Shown piece by piece: positions 25,091 through 33,370 of a stretch of 64,000 nt of DNA. Positions within the stretch are counted from its first letter, which is position 1. Each line of letters opens with the position of its first letter. The stretch is from CAXMRP01 sp965216515. Its GTDB lineage: Bacteria; Pseudomonadota; Alphaproteobacteria; Rhizobiales; Afifellaceae. A program made the position numbers and the translations under genes. The notes below the pieces were generated by a model. The model was not told the origin of the DNA and made no database searches. It worked only from the letters and a program-made list of their open reading frames with translations. The stretch spans positions 1,426,001 to 1,490,000 of the forward strand of contig OZ244173.1 of the NCBI GenBank assembly GCA_965216515.1, read 5' to 3'.

Positions 25091-26026
25091 ATGAATTGGG
25101 GGACGGCCGTGGCCGCGGGGAACCTTCGCTGGATCGGCATCGACTGGGGCACGACCAATCTGCGCGCTTATCTGGTCGGCCAATCCGGCGAACTGGTCCA
25201 AGAGGCTGAATCAGGCTGTGGCATGAACAGCCTCAAGTCCGGCGAGTTCGAAGCTGCACTTGTTGATCTTGTCGAACCCTGGCTTGAAGCCGATGTCACG
25301 ATGCCTGTCCTTGCCTGCGGCATGGTCGGGGCCCGTCAGGGCTGGAAGGAGGCAAAGTACCGTCCGGTTCCGTGCAGTCCATTCAAGGATCTGGAATTGA
25401 CCGGGGTTGAGACCCGCGATCAACGCATCGCTGTGTACATTCTGCCCGGGTTTTCGCAAGCCGAGCCTGCCGACGTTATGCGAGGAGAGGAAACCCAGGT
25501 TGCCGGATTCCTGGCTTCGGAGCCGGATTTTAACGGCGTTGTCTGCCTGCCCGGGACACATACGAAATGGGTTGAAGTGAAAAAAGGGGTGATCTGTGCG
25601 TTCCACACATTCATGTCTGGGGAGTTGTTTTCCCTGCTGGCGGGGCATTCCATATTGCGCCACAGCATGTCGGGCGACGGCGGATACCCGGATGTGTTTT
25701 TGCGTGCGGCGCGCAGAGCAAGCGGAAGCCCGAACGACGTTTTTCTCGAATTGTTCGGTTTGCGCGCTGCCTCGCTGTTGAGCGAACAGGTGCCTGAAAA
25801 TGCCCGCGCCAGGTTGTCGGGAATGCTGGTCGGCCACGAAATCGGTGTTGCCCGAAGATTCTGGGACGCAAAACCGGTGATGATCATCGGAACATCGAAG
25901 CTCGCCTCGCTCTATCGGGCGGCATTGGACGCCCAAGGTGTCGAAACGGGCAACGTTGACGCCAGATCGGCAACGCTTTCGGGGCTGGCGATGGCAGCGA
26001 AGCAAATTGGGGCCATCGCTGCATGA
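25091..26026 (+). CDS. dgoK: 2-dehydro-3-deoxygalactonokinase DgoK
   Basis: A 311-aa kinase that phosphorylates 2-keto-3-deoxy-D-galactonate. It has the phosphate-binding WIGIDWGTTNLRAYLVGQSG, then ACGMVGARQGWKEAKYRPVPC, DVMRGEETQVAGFL and VCLPGTHTKWVEVKKGVICAFHTFMSGELF, all DgoK signatures. The ATG at 25091 is chosen because the kinase motif starts 16 residues later; the upstream extension is not family-like. The next gene, dgoA, overlaps by 4 bases. Confidence 0.92.
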   Translation: MNWGTAVAAGNLRWIGIDWGTTNLRAYLVGQSGELVQEAESGCGMNSLKSGEFEAALVDLVEPWLEADVTMPVLACGMVGARQGWKEAKYRPVPCSPFKDLELTGVETRDQRIAVYILPGFSQAEPADVMRGEETQVAGFLASEPDFNGVVCLPGTHTKWVEVKKGVICAFHTFMSGELFSLLAGHSILRHSMSGDGGYPDVFLRAARRASGSPNDVFLELFGLRAASLLSEQVPENARARLSGMLVGHEIGVARRFWDAKPVMIIGTSKLASLYRAALDAQGVETGNVDARSATLSGLAMAAKQIGAIAA

Positions 26027-26643
26027 AGCGCAATCTGATCGCCATTCTCAGGGGCGTGCGGCCCGACGAGGTTGTCGCTGTGGCCGGTGCCATCCTTGAG
26101 GCGGGCATAGACACGATCGAGGTCCCGCTGAATTCGCCTGATCCCTTCTCCAGTATCCGACTGCTGGTCGAAAAATTCGGAAACACTGCCACGATTGGTG
26201 CCGGAACGGTTCTTGCCATCCAGGATGTTGACCGACTTGCCGAAATCGGCGCGCGTTTGGTGGTCTCGCCAAACTGCGATGCCGGCATTGTTCGCCGAAC
26301 CAAGCAACACGGAATGATCTCGCTGCCCGGTGTGTTGACGCCGAGCGAATGCTATGTCGCCCTTGATGCCGGGGCGGACGGCCTGAAATTTTTTCCGGCG
26401 TCCGTTATTGGACCGTCGGGAATTGCAGCGGTCCGGGCTGTTTTGCCCTCCGATACCCGGATATTCGCGGTCGGCGGCGTCGGGGCAGACGCTGCCGGGC
26501 TTTCCAGATGGCGGGAATCGGGTGCAACCGGCTTCGGTATCGGATCCGCCATTTACAAGGTGGGCTCCAGCGTCAATGACGTCGCAGACGCGGCGGTGAA
26601 GATTGTCAGGGCCTACGATGCACCGACAGCCCCGTTGCCATAA
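26023..26643 (+). CDS. dgoA: 2-dehydro-3-deoxy-6-phosphogalactonate aldolase DgoA
   Basis: A 206-aa KDPG/KDPGal-type class I aldolase that yields pyruvate and glyceraldehyde-3-phosphate. It has LIAILRGVRPDEVVAVAGAILEAGIDTIEVPLNSPDPFSSI with the catalytic Glu, GAGTVLAIQDVDRLAEIGARLVVSPNCD, and the Schiff-base Lys in DGLKFFPAS. The ATGA overlap with dgoK shows coupling. Together they complete De Ley-Doudoroff breakdown of galactonate; a galactonate dehydratase and dehydrogenase are not next to them. Confidence 0.93.
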   Translation: MKRNLIAILRGVRPDEVVAVAGAILEAGIDTIEVPLNSPDPFSSIRLLVEKFGNTATIGAGTVLAIQDVDRLAEIGARLVVSPNCDAGIVRRTKQHGMISLPGVLTPSECYVALDAGADGLKFFPASVIGPSGIAAVRAVLPSDTRIFAVGGVGADAAGLSRWRESGATGFGIGSAIYKVGSSVNDVADAAVKIVRAYDAPTAPLP

Positions 26644-26657
26644 AGCCGAGGCAAGAC

Positions 26658-26678
26658 GTCAAACCCCACCGGTTTGAC
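26658..26678. terminator. Perfect 8-bp hairpin after dgoA
   Basis: GTCAAACC and GGTTTGAC pair perfectly around a 5-base loop, starting 15 bases after the dgoA stop. No T-run follows on the plus strand, so it may be a weak or Rho-assisted terminator or an mRNA-stabilising hairpin. Confidence 0.4.
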
Positions 26679-26881
26679 CTGGGTCCCGAAAGGTGAACCG
26701 CGTCCGGTGTCGGATCCCGGATTGATGTCGGCTCTTGAGGGCCAAGAAATCGGGCCGGAAGCGATTTGCACCTGAACAAGTCGTCGGCATGCCGCGCAAG
26801 GGAGATCCGGCGGCGGCCGCACCGCGTAAGTCTTCGCGATGCGGCCGGTCTTTCAGTTGCGGCCCTGTTGAATTGTCCGGA

Positions 26882-27253
26882 TCATTCTGACCGGTTGGTT
26901 GGAAATCCGGCGTCGATCCATCCCTGGGTGCCGTCGCCGACAAAGTTGACATTGGCAAATCCAAGCTTTTGGAACGCGTGGGCGACCATGGCTCCCATCG
27001 GTCCCGATTGGCAGGACGTCACGACATGAACCGACCGGTCGCTGAACCCGTCCGGCAAGTCGCCGTTGCTGATAGTGTCGAGCGGTATGTTGTGCGCACC
27101 CGGGATAATCCCCGTCGCGGTTTCCGCTGCGTCGGGTCGGGGGTCAACGAATATGACACCGTCGCGGTTGTGCAGTCTGGCGGCTTCATGGGCGCTCACC
27201 GGGGATACGGCTTCGCGGGCCTCGGCAACAAGGGTGTCAAAGCATTTGGCCAT
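26882..27253 (-). CDS. Rhodanese-like sulfurtransferase domain protein
   Basis: A 123-aa single rhodanese domain. It has the HNRDGVIFVDPRPDAAETATGIIPGAHNIPLD opening (DxR motif as DPRP, GAxxIP) and an active-site loop VTSCQSGPMGAMVAHAF with the persulfide-forming Cys. It ends with VNFVGDGTQGWIDAGFP, resembling the usual GG...W..G motif. The ATG at 27253 is chosen for the AAGGAGA site 7 bases upstream. It follows cysK on the same strand, suggesting sulfur trafficking. Confidence 0.9.
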   Translation of the reverse strand: MAKCFDTLVAEAREAVSPVSAHEAARLHNRDGVIFVDPRPDAAETATGIIPGAHNIPLDTISNGDLPDGFSDRSVHVVTSCQSGPMGAMVAHAFQKLGFANVNFVGDGTQGWIDAGFPTNRSE

Positions 27254-27302
27254 TTCTTTCTCCTTTTCATACCGAACATGGCGATTTGGGTTGGTGGTTT
27301 GG

Positions 27303-27327
27303 GTGCCCGGCACATATCGCCGGGCAC
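27303..27327. terminator. Hairpin between cysK and the rhodanese gene
   Basis: GTGCCCGGC pairs with GCCGGGCAC around a 7-base loop, 14 bases after the cysK stop when read leftward. No T-run follows. It could terminate or attenuate transcription into the rhodanese gene, or protect the cysK mRNA 3' end. Confidence 0.45.
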
Positions 27328-27340
27328 GGTGGACGTGGCG

Positions 27341-28306
27341 TCAGTCGTCGCCAAATCCCTGGAAAAGGGCGGTTGATATGTAGCGCTCCGCCCCGTCGGG
27401 GAGGATGGTCACCACGGTCTTTCCCGCCATCTCATCCTTGGCGGCGACCCGCAGCGCCGCGATCGCCGCAGCACCGGAGGAAATACCCGCCGGGATACCT
27501 TCCTTGGCGGCAAGCATGCGCGTGGCAGCAAAGGCATCTTCGTTTGAGACGGTTTCGACGCTGTCGATCAGGCTCGTATCGAGGTTCTGTGGAATAAATC
27601 CCGGGCCGATACCCTGGATCATGTGGGGTGCGTGCGTTCCGCCTGAAATCACCGGGCTGTTCTCCGGTTCCATTGCGATCACCTGAAGTTCCGGCTTCTT
27701 TGCCTTCAGCGCCCGCGCGATGCCGGTCAGCGTGCCGCCGGTTCCGGTACCCACGACGACGACATCGACCTTCCCGCCAGTGTCACGCCAGATTTCCTCA
27801 GCGGTGGTCCGGGTATGGATTTCCGGATTGGCCGGATTGCCGAACTGCCAGGGCATGACCGCGCCGGGCGTTGCAGCAACGATTTCTTTGGCTTTCTCGA
27901 TCGACGCATTGATCCCCTTTTCCTTCGGAGTCAGCACAAGTTCGGCGCCGAATAAGCGCATCAGCTTGCGGCGCTCCACGGAAAAGCTGTCCGGCATGGT
28001 CAGAATGCAGCGATAGCCGCGCTCTGCACATGCAAAGGCAAGCGCAATTCCGGTATTGCCGGACGTCGGTTCGACAATCGTGCTGCCGGGGCCGACTTCG
28101 CCGTTGGCCTCCATCGCGTCCAGCATGGCGATGCCGATCCGATCCTTCACACTGTTCAAAGGATTGAAGAATTCCAACTTTGCCAGGACCTGCGCCTTTG
28201 CTTCATGTTCCTGCGTCAGGCGGTTGATGCGAACCATGGGCGTATTGCCGACGGTTTCGCTGATTGATCCGAAGATGCGGTCGTTTGTGTCTGTGTTGAT
28301 GTTCAT
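27341..28306 (-). CDS. cysK: Cysteine synthase A (O-acetylserine sulfhydrylase)
   Basis: A 321-aa PLP enzyme making cysteine from O-acetylserine and sulfide. Family motifs are ETVGNTPMVRINRLT, the PLP Lys in LEFFNPLNSVKDRIGIAM, the substrate loop EPTSGNTGIALAFACAERGY, the phosphate-cup VGTGTGGTLTGIARALK, and GISSGAAAIAALRVA near the C-terminus. It is followed by a rhodanese gene and preceded by a YgjV-like membrane-protein gene, probably one leftward unit controlled by the divergent TetR regulator. Confidence 0.95.
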   Translation of the reverse strand: MNINTDTNDRIFGSISETVGNTPMVRINRLTQEHEAKAQVLAKLEFFNPLNSVKDRIGIAMLDAMEANGEVGPGSTIVEPTSGNTGIALAFACAERGYRCILTMPDSFSVERRKLMRLFGAELVLTPKEKGINASIEKAKEIVAATPGAVMPWQFGNPANPEIHTRTTAEEIWRDTGGKVDVVVVGTGTGGTLTGIARALKAKKPELQVIAMEPENSPVISGGTHAPHMIQGIGPGFIPQNLDTSLIDSVETVSNEDAFAATRMLAAKEGIPAGISSGAAAIAALRVAAKDEMAGKTVVTILPDGAERYISTALFQGFGDD

Positions 28307-28335
28307 TGGTCTTTCCTTTCAGGCTTGGGTTGGGG

Positions 28336-28872
28336 TTATCGGGTGAAATTCCGCTGCGAATTGCGAAGTGCAGGGCGCAGCATCACAAGGGCGATCGAAT
28401 TGGAGACACAGGCACCGATCAGCGCCGGCGCCGCCCCGACCGAGATGTCGTAGCTCATGCCGAATGGCGCTGCGGCGAGCATGAATTGCCGGAGCCGGAT
28501 TTCGTCTTGCTGCTGTCGTGCGAGAATGGTCAGACAGCACGCCGAAAGCGCAAGGAAGGATGGCAGGCCCGACCAAGTCATAAGGCTGACGCCGACGATG
28601 CCCGGCAGGAACATGAGACCGAGCCGTCGCAACCAGGCACGTTCGCCGGCCAACAGCGCAATCAACGTTTGGGCGGCGCCCAGGCTACAGACAGCGGCAC
28701 CGCTCCACGCATCGAGAAGGGCATATTGCGCGCCATAGTTGGCGCCAATGCCCAGCTGAACGCCGAGGATCGCACGGCGCCCCGACAATAGCGGCCAGAC
28801 AAACTGGCATGCCAGTCCGGCTGCTCCGAAGGCAATCGCCACGGGATTTTCCAGGATCGCAAGAGTGGTCAT
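28336..28872 (-). CDS. YgjV-family inner-membrane protein
   Basis: A 178-aa protein of six or so hydrophobic segments, including AILGVQLGIGANYGAQYALLDAWSGAAVCSLGAAQTLIAL and APALIGACVSNSIALVMLRP. The pattern matches the YgjV/Imp-YgjV group (DUF/Pfam family of small bacterial inner-membrane proteins). MTTLAILENPVAIAFG at 28872 is taken as start; the upstream extension covers the operator. Function is unknown. It lies between cysK and the TetR operators, so it may be the effector the regulator controls. Confidence 0.75.
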   Translation of the reverse strand: MTTLAILENPVAIAFGAAGLACQFVWPLLSGRRAILGVQLGIGANYGAQYALLDAWSGAAVCSLGAAQTLIALLAGERAWLRRLGLMFLPGIVGVSLMTWSGLPSFLALSACCLTILARQQQDEIRLRQFMLAAAPFGMSYDISVGAAPALIGACVSNSIALVMLRPALRNSQRNFTR

Positions 28873-28888
28873 CTGATTTGCCTTCACA

Positions 28889-28910
28889 ACATACCAACTG
28901 GTCGGTATGT
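28889..28910. promoter_or_regulatory. TetR-type palindromic operator upstream of the ygjV-like gene
   Basis: A 22-bp near-perfect inverted repeat with arms ACATACC and GGTATGT around AACTGGTC. It lies 17 bases before the ygjV-like ATG. A half-copy (CGGTATGT) follows at 28924-28931, and a related site overlaps the start of the divergent tetR gene. This is classical geometry for a self-regulating TetR repressor. Confidence 0.7.
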
Positions 28911-29036
28911 TTATCAAACCAAACGGTATGTCGTCAACATGGATTTTGAAAAAAATATGGAAAATTCAAAATATCAAGCTTTTACAGCATGTTATAGGCA
29001 ATTCATTCACTTGATATTCGCGGGAAATACCTATAT

Positions 29037-29053
29037 AACGAACTAGTCGGTAT
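29037..29053. promoter_or_regulatory. Second TetR-type operator overlapping the tetR 5' end
   Basis: ACGAACTAGTCGGTAT shares ACTrGTCGGTAT with the operator at 28889-28910. It sits just before the tetR ribosome-binding site, consistent with autoregulation. Confidence 0.55.
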
Positions 29054-29063
29054 GGAGACAGTT

Positions 29064-29696
29064 ATGGCAACAAGAGCGGAATCAACCCGGAATCGCCTGC
29101 TGGTCGCGGCAAAGGACCTTGTGATGTCGCAGGGATTCGCCGGGACATCGATTGATGATGTGCTCAAGCGAACGGACCTGACAAAAGGCGCGTTCTTTCA
29201 TCACTTCAAGGGCAAGGCCGATCTCGCCCGCGAATTGGTCAAGGACTACGCTCTGGGCGATCTGAAAATGTTCCAGGAATTCGACCGGCAGTCGCGGGAG
29301 CAAAGCGACGACCCTCGGGATCAGATCATGTTATTTCTCAAACTCTTTGAGGACTATATCAGCAATTCTGAAGATCCGGCTCCTGGTTGCATGTACGCGG
29401 TCTATACTTACGAGAGCCGTCAGTTCGACCCGGATGTGCTTGACTTCGTATCCGATACATTGCGCCAGTGGACATCGATCTATGTCCGCAAATTTCAGGA
29501 GGTGCTGGACCGGTACGACCCGGCGCTTCCGATTACAGCGCGCCAGCTTGCTGAAATGATTGTCTCCGTTATCGAGGGAGGATTGGTTCTGCAGAGGGCG
29601 CACGGAGACGCCGACACCACCAGGCGGCAGTCCGAGCAGTTTCGAAACTACCTGACACTGCTGTTTCCGGACCCGGCGGTGGACGGATCGGGATAA
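29064..29696 (+). CDS. TetR/AcrR-family transcriptional regulator
   Basis: A 210-aa regulator. The N-terminal HTH (STRNRLLVAAKDLVMSQGFAGTSIDDVLKRTDLTKGAFFHHFKGKADLARELV) is a textbook TetR domain with TKGAFFHHF recognition helix. The C-terminal ligand domain has PGCMYAVYTYESRQFDPDVLDFV. The ATG at 29064 is chosen because GGAGACAGTT precedes it; an in-frame ATG at 29052 overlaps the operator. It is divergent from the ygjV-like/cysK genes and probably responds to an electrophile or sulfur-related stress (inference). Confidence 0.92.
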   Translation: MATRAESTRNRLLVAAKDLVMSQGFAGTSIDDVLKRTDLTKGAFFHHFKGKADLARELVKDYALGDLKMFQEFDRQSREQSDDPRDQIMLFLKLFEDYISNSEDPAPGCMYAVYTYESRQFDPDVLDFVSDTLRQWTSIYVRKFQEVLDRYDPALPITARQLAEMIVSVIEGGLVLQRAHGDADTTRRQSEQFRNYLTLLFPDPAVDGSG

Positions 29697-30228
29697 TCAG
29701 GCGAATTCCCGACGGCAAGACCTGTTTGGGGGTTGGCGGGCCGAGGTCACCCCGGCCGCCGGGTCGTCCGGCGATGTAGAACCGCGGCGCCGGAACAGTC
29801 TGCCGGGCACATGCAGGACGTCCTGGCTGTTGAGCTTGCGCCTGACAGGGTGGCCAGGCTCCGTCGGTTTGCCCTGCGGCGCTTCAGGCGTCACCTTTGT
29901 CATCATGGATTGATTTCAAGACTTCCGGCCTTGTGCCATCTGGCATCCCTCCAAAGGATTCGCGATACGCCGTGGCCGCCTGTCTGAATTTCCGGGACTG
30001 TTTCGGTCGGCCCTGCTTCGCGCGACAATTTCACCGCGGTCGACCTTTGCCGTGGGCTTCGTCGTCGTCTGTACAATCGGCCCTTGAGCCATCGCAAACG
30101 GGCGGTCGGAACGAGGTCCGTTTTGGGATTGCATGTGTATTTGGAACAGACCGCCAGTCAACCGGCCTTGGCGGCAAATCCAACAGGTCATAACATCCGC
30201 TCGAAACGCGAAATGGCTGGGGAGATCG
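29697..30228. other. Non-coding gap before the creatininase-like gene
   Basis: 532 bases with no recognisable gene, RNA or repeat. A 69-codon minus-strand frame at 29697-29906 (starting MMTKVTPEAPQGK) has no family match. Confidence 0.5.
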
Positions 30229-31005
30229 ATGATGCGCTTCGAGCAAATGCGACCCGCTGAACTCGAAGATGCGGTTGAACGGGATATCCCGTTTGTCCTT
30301 CCGATCGGCGTGATGGAATATCACGGGCAACACTTGCCGTGCGGTGTCGACTTGATCGTTGTCACCGAGGTGCTGGAACGCCTTGGCGACGAGATCGTTG
30401 TGCTGCCGCCCTTTGCATATGGCAGCGCGAGTTACGCGGTGGCCAGGCCGGAGGATGGCGGAACACTTCACATCGATGCCTCGGCGATCCTGCCTTTCGC
30501 CGAGGCGCTGTTCGCGTCGCTCCTGCTGGGCGGCTATCGCAACGTTCACGGGATCATTCATCACCAGACCGAGAATTTCCATCAGGGCATGCCTACGGAT
30601 TTGGCATTCCGGCTGGCGGCACGTAACGCGATCTTCCGCCACATCGAGACCACGCGCGGCCCCGGATGGTGGGGCGCGAGCGAGATGTCCGATTACTATG
30701 AACGGCATGCCGAGCGGGCGGACCCGTTTTCCTGGATCCAGGTGCATCCCCTGTTTCCGGCGGGCGCGGATTTCCCATTCGATCACGCCGGAGAGGGGGA
30801 AACAGCCCTCATGCTGGCCGTGGCGCCGGGCACTGTCGAGATCGGCCGGGCGACAGGTGATGAACACTGGTTTACCGATACGGCTACCGGAGCAAGCGCT
30901 GAGATTGGCGAGCGGGGCATCGCGATCGCGCTGGACCATCTGCGCAATGTGCTTGGACTGGCGCCACGCCCGGCAAGCAAGATACAGCAACGAGGAACCC
31001 GATGA
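30229..31005 (+). CDS. Creatininase-family metal amidohydrolase
   Basis: A 258-aa protein of the creatininase fold. Metal-ligand candidates are Glu30 and His32 in LPIGVMEYHGQHLPCGVD, Asp41, and the His/Glu of GIIHHQTENFHQG (about 108-120), where most relatives have NGHGGN; the Glu-Asn form is closer to true creatininase. The final Glu is in HAGEGETALMLAV. GGGGAG before tandem ATGs at 30229 and 30232 sets the start. Its stop overlaps the next gene (ATGA), so it is coupled to the glycosidase-like protein. Substrate unknown. Confidence 0.88.
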   Translation: MMRFEQMRPAELEDAVERDIPFVLPIGVMEYHGQHLPCGVDLIVVTEVLERLGDEIVVLPPFAYGSASYAVARPEDGGTLHIDASAILPFAEALFASLLLGGYRNVHGIIHHQTENFHQGMPTDLAFRLAARNAIFRHIETTRGPGWWGASEMSDYYERHAERADPFSWIQVHPLFPAGADFPFDHAGEGETALMLAVAPGTVEIGRATGDEHWFTDTATGASAEIGERGIAIALDHLRNVLGLAPRPASKIQQRGTR

Positions 31006-32636
31006 CCCAGTTCTTGTCCGGCCGTGTTTTTGTCACCGGCGGCACCCAACACCCCCACGCGATGCACCGGTTGCGGGTCAGTTTCCCCTATATCGAATGG
31101 TGCGACGGCCAGGGAGACGGACCTTCCCTGACCCTGCAATCCGACCCGACACGCCCTGAAGGCAGTTACCGGATCGTTCGCGAGGGATTCAACTTAACAC
31201 TCACCGGAGGGCCGTTTTCCGGCGTTATCTTCGGCACTGAGGACCTTATCGCCCAAGGTGGTGGCCATCCCGGGCGTCTGACCCTGCCGGAGACGGATAT
31301 CGAGGAAACCCCCGGCCTGACATACCGCACGTTCTGGACCTGGGATCATTCGACCAACTGGGAATTGAGCCAGATCGGCCAACAGGAAATCGGCGTCTTC
31401 AATCCTTATGGCAAGCCACCGGGCGGATTTCTGGCCGACTATAAGCGCTGCGTCGATTTCTGCTCGGAAAACCGCATATCGGCCGTCGTAATCTACGGAT
31501 TTCTGCGGGATTCCCACGGCGGTGTGGAGGCCGGTCAGGAATTGTGCCGGTACGCCAGCGAGCGTGGGGTCCGCATTCTCCCCGGCATCGCGATTGGAAG
31601 TTACGGCGGTGTCTATTGGGAAGGCGATTCCCCCTGGAACCTTGCCGCGTGGCTGAAGGACAACCCTCAACATGCCGCCAGCCTGGAACGAGGCGTCGGA
31701 TTTCAAATCGCGGATCTTGCATTTCCGCTGAATTTCCCGAAATCGGACTATACGCTGTCGGCATGCCCGTCTGCGCCGGAAACCATCCGCTGGATGGCTG
31801 ACGGGGTCGCCTGGCTGTGCGAGACCTTCGATATCGGCGGGATCAACATCGAAGCGGGTGACTACGGTGTCTGCGGCTGTGAGCGCTGCACCCTGCGCCG
31901 CAACAATCCGGAAGAGGCCGCGCGGCGCGCCGAGACCTTCGGGGACTTCTGGTCACATACCGATATGGCCGAGAATTTCCCAATACTCTACGAGCGGGCC
32001 AAGTCGATCAAACCCGACCTCTGGATCTACTCCGAAATCCAATGGGACAATCTGCTGGATCCGGTCGCCCATGAAGCGCAGCGGAACCTGCCGGGCGGAG
32101 GCATCTACCAGCACACCACAAACCGCAGCTACTGGGGTCGGATCCAGTCGGAACTGACCCGCGACTACATCGAGGCAATGCCGATGAAGCCGAATGTCCT
32201 TCGGTGCCAGTTCGCCTGCCAATGGAACGGCGACGAACGGACAGAGCGCTATGCCTTCAACGGTCGGACCTTTGCGGACATGGCGGCCCTTTGCGCCAGG
32301 ACCGGCCTGGATGGATTGACGGTCTGGGGTGAACCGTCGCCCTACCTTGCAACCGTTGAACTGTCGTATCTCGCCTTTGCCCGGTTCTCGTGGTCGCCGA
32401 ACCTCGCCTGGAACGACTTTCTGGCCCGCGATGTGGCGCCGCGGTTGGGCGGACTGGATGCCGCCCGGGAATTTGTGTCGATTGCCGAAGAGCTCGACGC
32501 CCATCAGGTCATGGATCCGGAGCGTCTGCGGACTTTGCAGGCCCGCGCCGCCGCCCACCGGTCCGCCGACGATGCCGGTCGGCGCTGGCTGAGCCTCGAA
32601 GATGGCATCGCCCGGCGTCTCTACATGGAGGCCTAG
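31002..32636 (+). CDS. Putative TIM-barrel glycoside-hydrolase-like protein with a CxCxxC motif
   Basis: A 544-aa cytoplasmic-looking protein without signal peptide. The first ~100 residues (LTLQSDPTRPEGSYRIVREG, GVIFGTEDLIAQ) resemble the zincin-like domain that precedes the barrel in GH20/GH67/GH84-type glycosidases. Then ETPGLTYRTFWTWDHSTNW and FCSENRISAVVIYGFLRDSHGGVEAGQELCRYASERGVRILPGI look like a barrel. ICINIEAGDYG-like and YSEIQWDNLL are candidate catalytic regions. A GVCGCERCTLRR motif near residue 290 may bind metal. Exact family is not certain. It is coupled to the creatininase gene. Confidence 0.6.
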   Translation: MTQFLSGRVFVTGGTQHPHAMHRLRVSFPYIEWCDGQGDGPSLTLQSDPTRPEGSYRIVREGFNLTLTGGPFSGVIFGTEDLIAQGGGHPGRLTLPETDIEETPGLTYRTFWTWDHSTNWELSQIGQQEIGVFNPYGKPPGGFLADYKRCVDFCSENRISAVVIYGFLRDSHGGVEAGQELCRYASERGVRILPGIAIGSYGGVYWEGDSPWNLAAWLKDNPQHAASLERGVGFQIADLAFPLNFPKSDYTLSACPSAPETIRWMADGVAWLCETFDIGGINIEAGDYGVCGCERCTLRRNNPEEAARRAETFGDFWSHTDMAENFPILYERAKSIKPDLWIYSEIQWDNLLDPVAHEAQRNLPGGGIYQHTTNRSYWGRIQSELTRDYIEAMPMKPNVLRCQFACQWNGDERTERYAFNGRTFADMAALCARTGLDGLTVWGEPSPYLATVELSYLAFARFSWSPNLAWNDFLARDVAPRLGGLDAAREFVSIAEELDAHQVMDPERLRTLQARAAAHRSADDAGRRWLSLEDGIARRLYMEA

Positions 32637-32983
32637 GTTCCGCCCGGGACCCGATCGACATGCGCTTGGCCGCCAACGGGGAATAGCCACCGCCCCGCGG
32701 CGTGCGCGCCCGGTCCGACACAGGAAGGCCGAAATATCCGCAGGCGCAAGCGGCGGGCCGCTGCCGGGTCGCTTTGCGATCATCCCGACCGCCGCTTGAG
32801 GGTCCGGATTTTTTGGCGCATCGCCACGCCCTGTTGATTGCGGTCAACCTGACCTCCTCAACTGTGCAATGGTCCGGTCTGTTCCATGCCTGTTACGGAT
32901 TGCAGTTGCCATGACGCCGGGACGCAGCACTGCGCGCGATGGCTGGGGCGATCGCGCGCAGTGCCGGGGTGCACCGGTTGGTC
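32637..32983. other. Intergenic region between convergent genes
   Basis: Holds one strong hairpin (32927-32964, separate entry) and otherwise nothing recognisable. Confidence 0.5.
32927..32964. terminator. Strong 14-bp hairpin between convergent transcription units
   Basis: GCACTGCGCGCGAT pairs perfectly with ATCGCGCGCAGTGC around a 10-base loop. It sits between the glycosidase-like gene end and the end of the ECF-sigma operon read from the right. No T-run flanks it, so it may act as a two-way pause or Rho-related terminator. Confidence 0.5.
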
Positions 32984-33352
32984 TTAGCGATTTTCCTCGA
33001 TCACCGCTGCCAGCTCGGCCATCGCCATCTCGGCATTTCCGATTTCACGGTAGACGTCGCGAAGCTTGAAATGGATGATGTTGCGGACGGTCTGGTTGTT
33101 GGGATAGGAGTCCAGGATCTTCTTCAGGACCGGTGCCGCCATCGCTTTCTCTCCGCGATCCTCATGGATTTCGACGATCCCTTCGACGGCGAAAAAGATC
33201 GCAGCGTCCTTGCGGTTGGCCAGCGTCAGGTATTTCTCGGAGATTTCGAGATACCCCTGAATCTGATCGATAAACTCCTCGCTTTCGGCAAAGGCCGGCG
33301 CGGCGATTGCCGTGGTCAGAACCATTGCTGTTGCGATCACGAATCTCTTCAT
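32984..33352 (-). CDS. Small secreted helical-repeat protein downstream of the ECF sigma gene
   Basis: A 122-aa protein with a clear signal peptide (KRFVIATAMVLTTAIAAPAFA). The mature part is helical and TPR-like (EEFIDQIQGYLEISEKYLTLANRKDAAIFFAVEGIVEIHEDRGEKAMAAPVLKKILDSYP...). It has no known catalytic motif. It follows the ECF sigma gene by 18 bases on the same strand, so it is likely periplasmic and part of the same stress regulon. Confidence 0.75.
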   Translation of the reverse strand: MKRFVIATAMVLTTAIAAPAFAESEEFIDQIQGYLEISEKYLTLANRKDAAIFFAVEGIVEIHEDRGEKAMAAPVLKKILDSYPNNQTVRNIIHFKLRDVYREIGNAEMAMAELAAVIEENR

Positions 33353-33370
33353 TGTCTTTCTCCTGTTGCA

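Noticed and set aside
30031..30990. 319-codon minus-strand open frame
   Set aside because: It mirrors the creatininase-family gene, which carries the metal-binding motifs; the frame itself has no domain.
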